From Enchytraeus crypticus (lineage: Eukaryota > Annelida > Clitellata > Enchytraeida > Enchytraeidae): 64,000 bases of DNA. Below the pieces are notes generated by a model. That model ran no database searches, was not told the origin of the DNA, and saw nothing but the letters and a program-made list of their open reading frames with translations. The stretch lies in assembly GCA_905160935.1 (NCBI GenBank), contig CAJHZI010000547.1:863001-927000 (forward strand). Reading direction: 5' to 3'. A program made the translations under genes and the position numbers. This document shows, one piece after another, positions 60,570-64,000 of the stretch. Each line of letters starts with the position of its first letter. Position 1 is the stretch's first letter.

Positions 60570-60705
60570 TAGGCAGGAGAACCAGCGTTATTACAGGCGA
60601 CCAACGCGAAAATCCTTTCTATGGCAGCGCCTTTCTCTCGCACTCCAGCGCATTAATGCTGTCTGCATTCGTGGCACATTGGCGAATAGATCTTTTCGGT
60701 AATAG
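60570..60705 (+). mobile_element. REL-LINE 3' fragment, diverged
   Basis: ataggcaggagaaccagcgt reads IGRRTSVITGDQREN, and the rest is frame-shifted. More like the 28,826-29,031 copy than its immediate neighbour. Confidence 0.7.
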
Positions 60706-61219
60706 CTATAAATAGAACATCCGGGACACCATATGTAAACAGTGGACAAGAAAACGTAAACACTGCATAGAATACCATTGAAATGTGCTAGTTCCTCGTA
60801 AAATTTCTAATACAAGCTTTCTTTAGAAATGTTATTTACTTTACAACCTACTATACGGATATTAATTGGAGAATAACTTAACACTTATATTTTAACTCTG
60901 ACACCCATTATAACGATATGCACTTTTTATAACGAAGTTATAATGTAGACCCATTACATTTACATGTAAATATATGTATCAGATGTCAATATAAACAAAC
61001 CAATGTTTACATGCAACAAAATATGTTTTCAATTACCGAACTGATCTATTCGGCCTCCCAGAGCGTAGAGGAATTATTTGAAAGTTTTCTTTTTCATCCT
61101 TCTTTTAATTAAATAAAGTTTTTCTATTATCTTATTCTTTTAGCAAAGGGCCCTATACAGCCTAGGACAATATAAAAACAAAAAAACAATAACAATAATA
61201 ATAACAACAATAAAAATAA
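60706..61219. other. Intergenic, no gene recognised
   Basis: AT-rich; simple AAT/AAC repeats near 61,185-61,220. Confidence 0.5.
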
Positions 61220-61625
61220 TAATCTCTTTATTAGTGCATTGCCTACTGGCAGGTCCATGGTATATAACGATTCCACTCTTCTCTGTCTTCCACTTTCCTC
61301 TTCATGTCCATATAAGAGTGGGCCTTTAAATCATCTAACATACCTTATCTCGGCCTGCCTCTGTCTCTATTTCCTTCCATTCTACCTTCTAAGACCTCTT
61401 TTAATAGACTTCCCTCCTTAGAATGTGTCCTATCCAACTCTTCTTTCTATTTCTTAATACATTTATCAACTGTCTATACATGTATGTACCACCTCTCTCC
61501 AGAACTTCCTCATTTGTAACCGTTTGAGTCCAGCTAATCCTCTCCATTCTTCCCCATATTCACATTTCCAATGCCATCAGTTTCCTAATATCATCCTTCC
61601 TTAAGGTCCATGTTTCACGACCATT
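61220..61625 (-). mobile_element. LINE-F 3' end: coding C-terminus plus hairpin tail
   Basis: The minus strand carries the LINE-F C-terminal region (TWTLRKDDIRKLMALEM near 61,600, then the segment matching 7,200-7,500), followed by the tail ccatggacctgccagtaggc and aatgcactaa. This copy ties the tail to the LINE-F coding region. Confidence 0.85.
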
Positions 61626-61626
61626 T

Positions 61627-61630
61627 AATA

Positions 61631-61662
<32 letters not shown>
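61627..61662. repeat. (TAA)n microsatellite
   Basis: Separates the LINE-F end from the REL-LINE fragment. Confidence 0.9.
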
Positions 61663-61663
<1 letters not shown>

Positions 61664-61898
61664 CATGGGCCCGATGAATCCCGAGGGAGTTGACTTTATC
61701 AATGGCATAGGCAGACTTATTGCAGAGCAAACCGGCGAAAAGCGAGAGTCCTCTTTTCTTTGGCAAAGGCTTTCCATGACTTTGCAAAGATTTAATGCAG
61801 TCTGCTTCAGCAATTCTTTTAAGCCGATTGATTATCTCGAGTAGCCGGGAGGCGATTTAGCACGTATTGCTTGAATCGTTTTTATCAAACCTCAGGTC
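61663..61898 (+). mobile_element. REL-LINE 3' fragment, near-identical to 60,285-60,520
   Basis: Reads MGPMNPEGVDFINGIGRLIA, then the [19 protein letters not shown] region and a TAG stop. Only a few bases differ from the main copy, so the two are recent relatives. Confidence 0.88.
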
Positions 61899-61904
61899 AA
61901 TAAT

Positions 61905-62295
61905 AATAATTCGACTTTTGGAGTCCCACTATAACACAATAGACCGAGCTCAACTTCCAGCTGTATCAACTAAACGAAGCAGCGACTGGCTTCAGCTCTT
62001 CCTATTGCTTCTTTTGGTCTTTTCTTACACAACGAGGCAATTCGAATGGCTGTCAGCTGCCAGGTAGGGGCGGAAAGTTGCGAACATCGCAGTTGACTCT
62101 GAAGTTACGAAGTCGATCCGTTGGATCTCCACAGTCTCTCCTGCAAGTGCAGCTCACATTAAATGTCTCACCCTCGCAATTAAAACGACATATGGCGAGC
62201 CCTTTCGCGGTGTGCATCACTACCATGAAGGAACCAAATGGGCACTATGAATCCCGATGGAGTTGACTGCATTAATGGCTTAGCTAGGCATACTA
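61905..62295 (+). mobile_element. REL-LINE internal fragment, decayed
   Basis: Parallels 59,725-60,330 of the main copy with deletions: tccagctgtatcaactaaac, gcagcgactggcttcagctc, then gaatcccgatggagttgac. Frames are broken. Confidence 0.75.
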
Positions 62296-62297
62296 AT

Positions 62298-62645
62298 TTC
62301 AATCAATCAATCAATCAAGAAGAATTTAACGTCCGGTTCCTTGCCGTAAGGGACCGGAGTATCTTACCGACTTCGCCACAGGCTGGAGCCAGTGGCGAAG
62401 TCGGTAAGATACTCGACCGCGGATCAGTTGATGCGGGTTCAAATCCTGGACTCGCCCGTCACTGACATCGCTTTCGAGTGAGGAAACTGACGTTAACCTT
62501 AGCTTTTTATAAGGCAATGTCAGGGACGTCTCTTGCAGACTCTACACCAACAGGCGCCAACGCACCACACGATGCCGACTGAGTACGTAGAGACCACACG
62601 AGAAAAAGAGATCAAAACAGTGCAAGTCCATGATCCAAGGCAATT
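62298..62645 (-). mobile_element. LINE-A 3' end split by a SINE
   Basis: (CAAT)n and aatttaacgtccggttcct at 62,303-62,350, then resumption at 62,509 (ataaggcaatgtcagggacg) through the body to ~62,645. The intervening ~155 bp is an S1 SINE with an inverted head copy. Confidence 0.8.
62357..62508 (+). repeat. tRNA-derived SINE (family S1) with inverted duplicate of its 5' end
   Basis: The full SINE runs ~62,382-62,508. Its 23-bp head segment (62,392-62,414) is present as an exact complement just upstream (62,357-62,379), separated by 12 bp. Confidence 0.9.
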
Positions 62646-62649
62646 TCAG

Positions 62650-62765
62650 ATTAAATCTGCGATAAGCGAGAGACCTCTTTTCTTTGACAAAGGCTTTCTA
62701 TGACTTTGCAAAGAGTTAGGGGAGTCTGCTTTGGCAATTGTTTATGCAGCTAGATGATCTGATTT
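62650..62765 (+). mobile_element. REL-LINE 3' fragment, decayed
   Basis: gataagcgagagacctcttt and ctatgactttgcaaagag match the main copy near 60,358-60,420; the remainder diverges. Confidence 0.7.
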
Positions 62766-62892
62766 TACGAGCAGCGATTCATAAAATCTATAGTTTCAAT
62801 GGCCACCCGAACTATTTCATATCACTGTACTTAACCATTTCTTAATGGCAGCTAGTTCAGCAGCTTCGCTCACACTGACTGTAGTTGTGTTG

Positions 62893-63000
62893 AGGTTAAG
62901 TGTCTGCCATAGTGTCAATGACCGTGACGTCCCGAACGGCACATACCATTGCACCAGGGCACTAAGGTTATTCCGTCAGGACGCTTGCCATTAATAAATC
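62893..63000 (-). mobile_element. REL-LINE fragment, endonuclease-like region
   Basis: The complement of the KRPDG...DVTVIDT region: cagtgtcaatgaccgtgacg-like sequence and gcaccagggcactaagg. Opposite orientation to its neighbours. Confidence 0.75.
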
Positions 63001-63334
63001 CTTGCTGAAAAATAATTATGCTAACAATCAATATTTTCAACTTGTTATCTCCTCCGGAAAACCATAAGGATTTTGTTAGATATGATATATACAGTGTCAT
63101 TTAAATTATTTATAAATAATTTAAGTTTCTACATAATGAATTAGTTTCAAAATTCTCAGTAAAAGAAATAAAATTCTGCGAAATCGAAGTCGATTCGTGA
63201 TATTTACACATTGAATTTTTGATACTTAAGACACTAATTTATTAGTAATAATTTTCCTCTATTATGTATGTACACCGCTTTTAAAAATTTAACTATTCCA
63301 CAATTCTTCCACAATTATTCCACAAATAGTACGG
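63001..63334. other. Intergenic, no gene recognised
   Basis: AT-rich, nothing supported. Confidence 0.5.
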
Positions 63335-63524
63335 CAGCGAAGGAAGGCAACGGAAACCACCTCAGAAGTCATACTTTTCCCAAGCTAGAGGCTACATAAG
63401 GTATGGAAAGGCATAGACTTTATGAAGGGATTAACTAGTTGATCTAAGGGTGTGCTCTTGTGGAGTGGGAAAGCAGACTTTGAGTATGAATATGTACCTT
63501 GAACCTGCCACGTGGCAGTGCACT

Positions 63525-63587
<63 letters not shown>

Positions 63588-63588
63588 G
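63335..63588 (+). mobile_element. Non-autonomous retroposon (family S2) with hairpin and long (GA)n tail
   Basis: gaaggaaggcaacggaaacc, cccaagctagaggctacata, gggattaactagttgatcta, then aacctgccacgtggcagtgc and about 60 bp of GA. Complement of 16,110-16,320. The hairpin cctgccacgtggcag is perfect. Confidence 0.8.
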
Positions 63589-64000
63589 GCAGCTAATTTA
63601 AATCATTTCATTCCATCTCAATATAACGATTTCTTTCTGTTAGGAAGGTTTCGACGAGTTTAACTTTATGCACACACATACATTATATTTCATCATCTTG
63701 TCTGTAGAGATAAATCATTATTATAAAAGCACAAATATTTTCTAAGCGTGCTTCTTCGTAGTGTCAAAATGGCGGTCCGTTTTAATCATTATGGTAAACT
63801 AAACTCACCGCAAATATACCCCGAGGAAAGAGGGCAGGAAGCAAAGTATAGAATATGATTTACAAGGCATTGCACACAGCTCATAATTTACTTGTACCGA
63901 TAGCTCAAGGGCCTTATAGGCTTTCTAAGTACACTAAGATTGTTACTACATAAAAGGCAGTACCAGGGCATCGCTGTATTTATAGCCGCTACACCATGAC
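63589..64000. other. Intergenic, no gene recognised
   Basis: No coding or repeat signal supported. Confidence 0.5.

Overview
This is an AT-rich animal (metazoan) genomic window with split genes, GT-AG introns, abundant (TA)n and (GA/CT)n microsatellites and many retroposon and DNA-transposon remnants. The repeat spectrum (tRNA-derived SINEs, several LINE families, mariner-like and hAT-like elements, many TACATGTA-type words) fits an invertebrate, perhaps aquatic or lophotrochozoan. The sequence alone does not fix the species.

The only well-supported host genes are two tandem paralogous matrix metalloproteinases (MMPs) on the + strand. MMP-A (2080-13700) is entered part-way: six exons cover the end of the catalytic domain, a Thr-rich hinge, a four-bladed hemopexin domain and a hydrophobic C-terminal tail. 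MMP-B (24342-46113) is complete: 11 exons, 586 codons, with signal peptide, propeptide with an unusual cysteine switch (PRCSVSD), a polyarginine furin-type site, catalytic domain ([11 protein letters not shown]), hinge, hemopexin domain and the same tail. Exon borders and intron phases are identical in both genes. Introns and 3' flanks still align in patches, so the pair arose by segmental duplication; the downstream end of the duplicated block is near 16,040 and 46,605.

The rest is mobile-element sediment. 4.6-9.2 kb: minus-strand LINE-F copies in MMP-A introns. 13.7-14.7 kb: a mariner-like element in the MMP-A 3' flank. 16.5-17.2 kb: a hAT-like non-autonomous element. 12.9-13.3, 17.8-18.2 and 56.8-57.2 kb: minisatellites. 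20.0-20.9, 32.8-33.5 and 35.6-36.6 kb: mariner or foldback elements. 34.6-35.2 kb: CR1-like LINE 3' end. 37.0-37.8 kb: possible LTR fragment. 46.6-50.2 kb: decayed LINE with ORF1, endonuclease and reverse-transcriptase remnants. 59.0-60.5 kb: LINE whose C-terminus resembles R2-type zinc-knuckle plus restriction-like endonuclease, followed to 63.0 kb by a mosaic of its fragments, a SINE and LINE tails.

The most interesting structures are: (1) a nested stem-loop 3' tail shared by a tRNA-derived SINE and two LINE-like families, with an apparent compensatory base-pair change; (2) a second hairpin plus (GA)n tail shared by LINE-F and a non-autonomous family; (3) long palindromes at retroposon junctions; (4) a mariner derivative with about 290-bp inverted termini that include transposase coding sequence; and (5) patchy similarity between the two MMP genes, suggesting gene conversion. 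I did not find a defence system, operon or other clearly new gene system.
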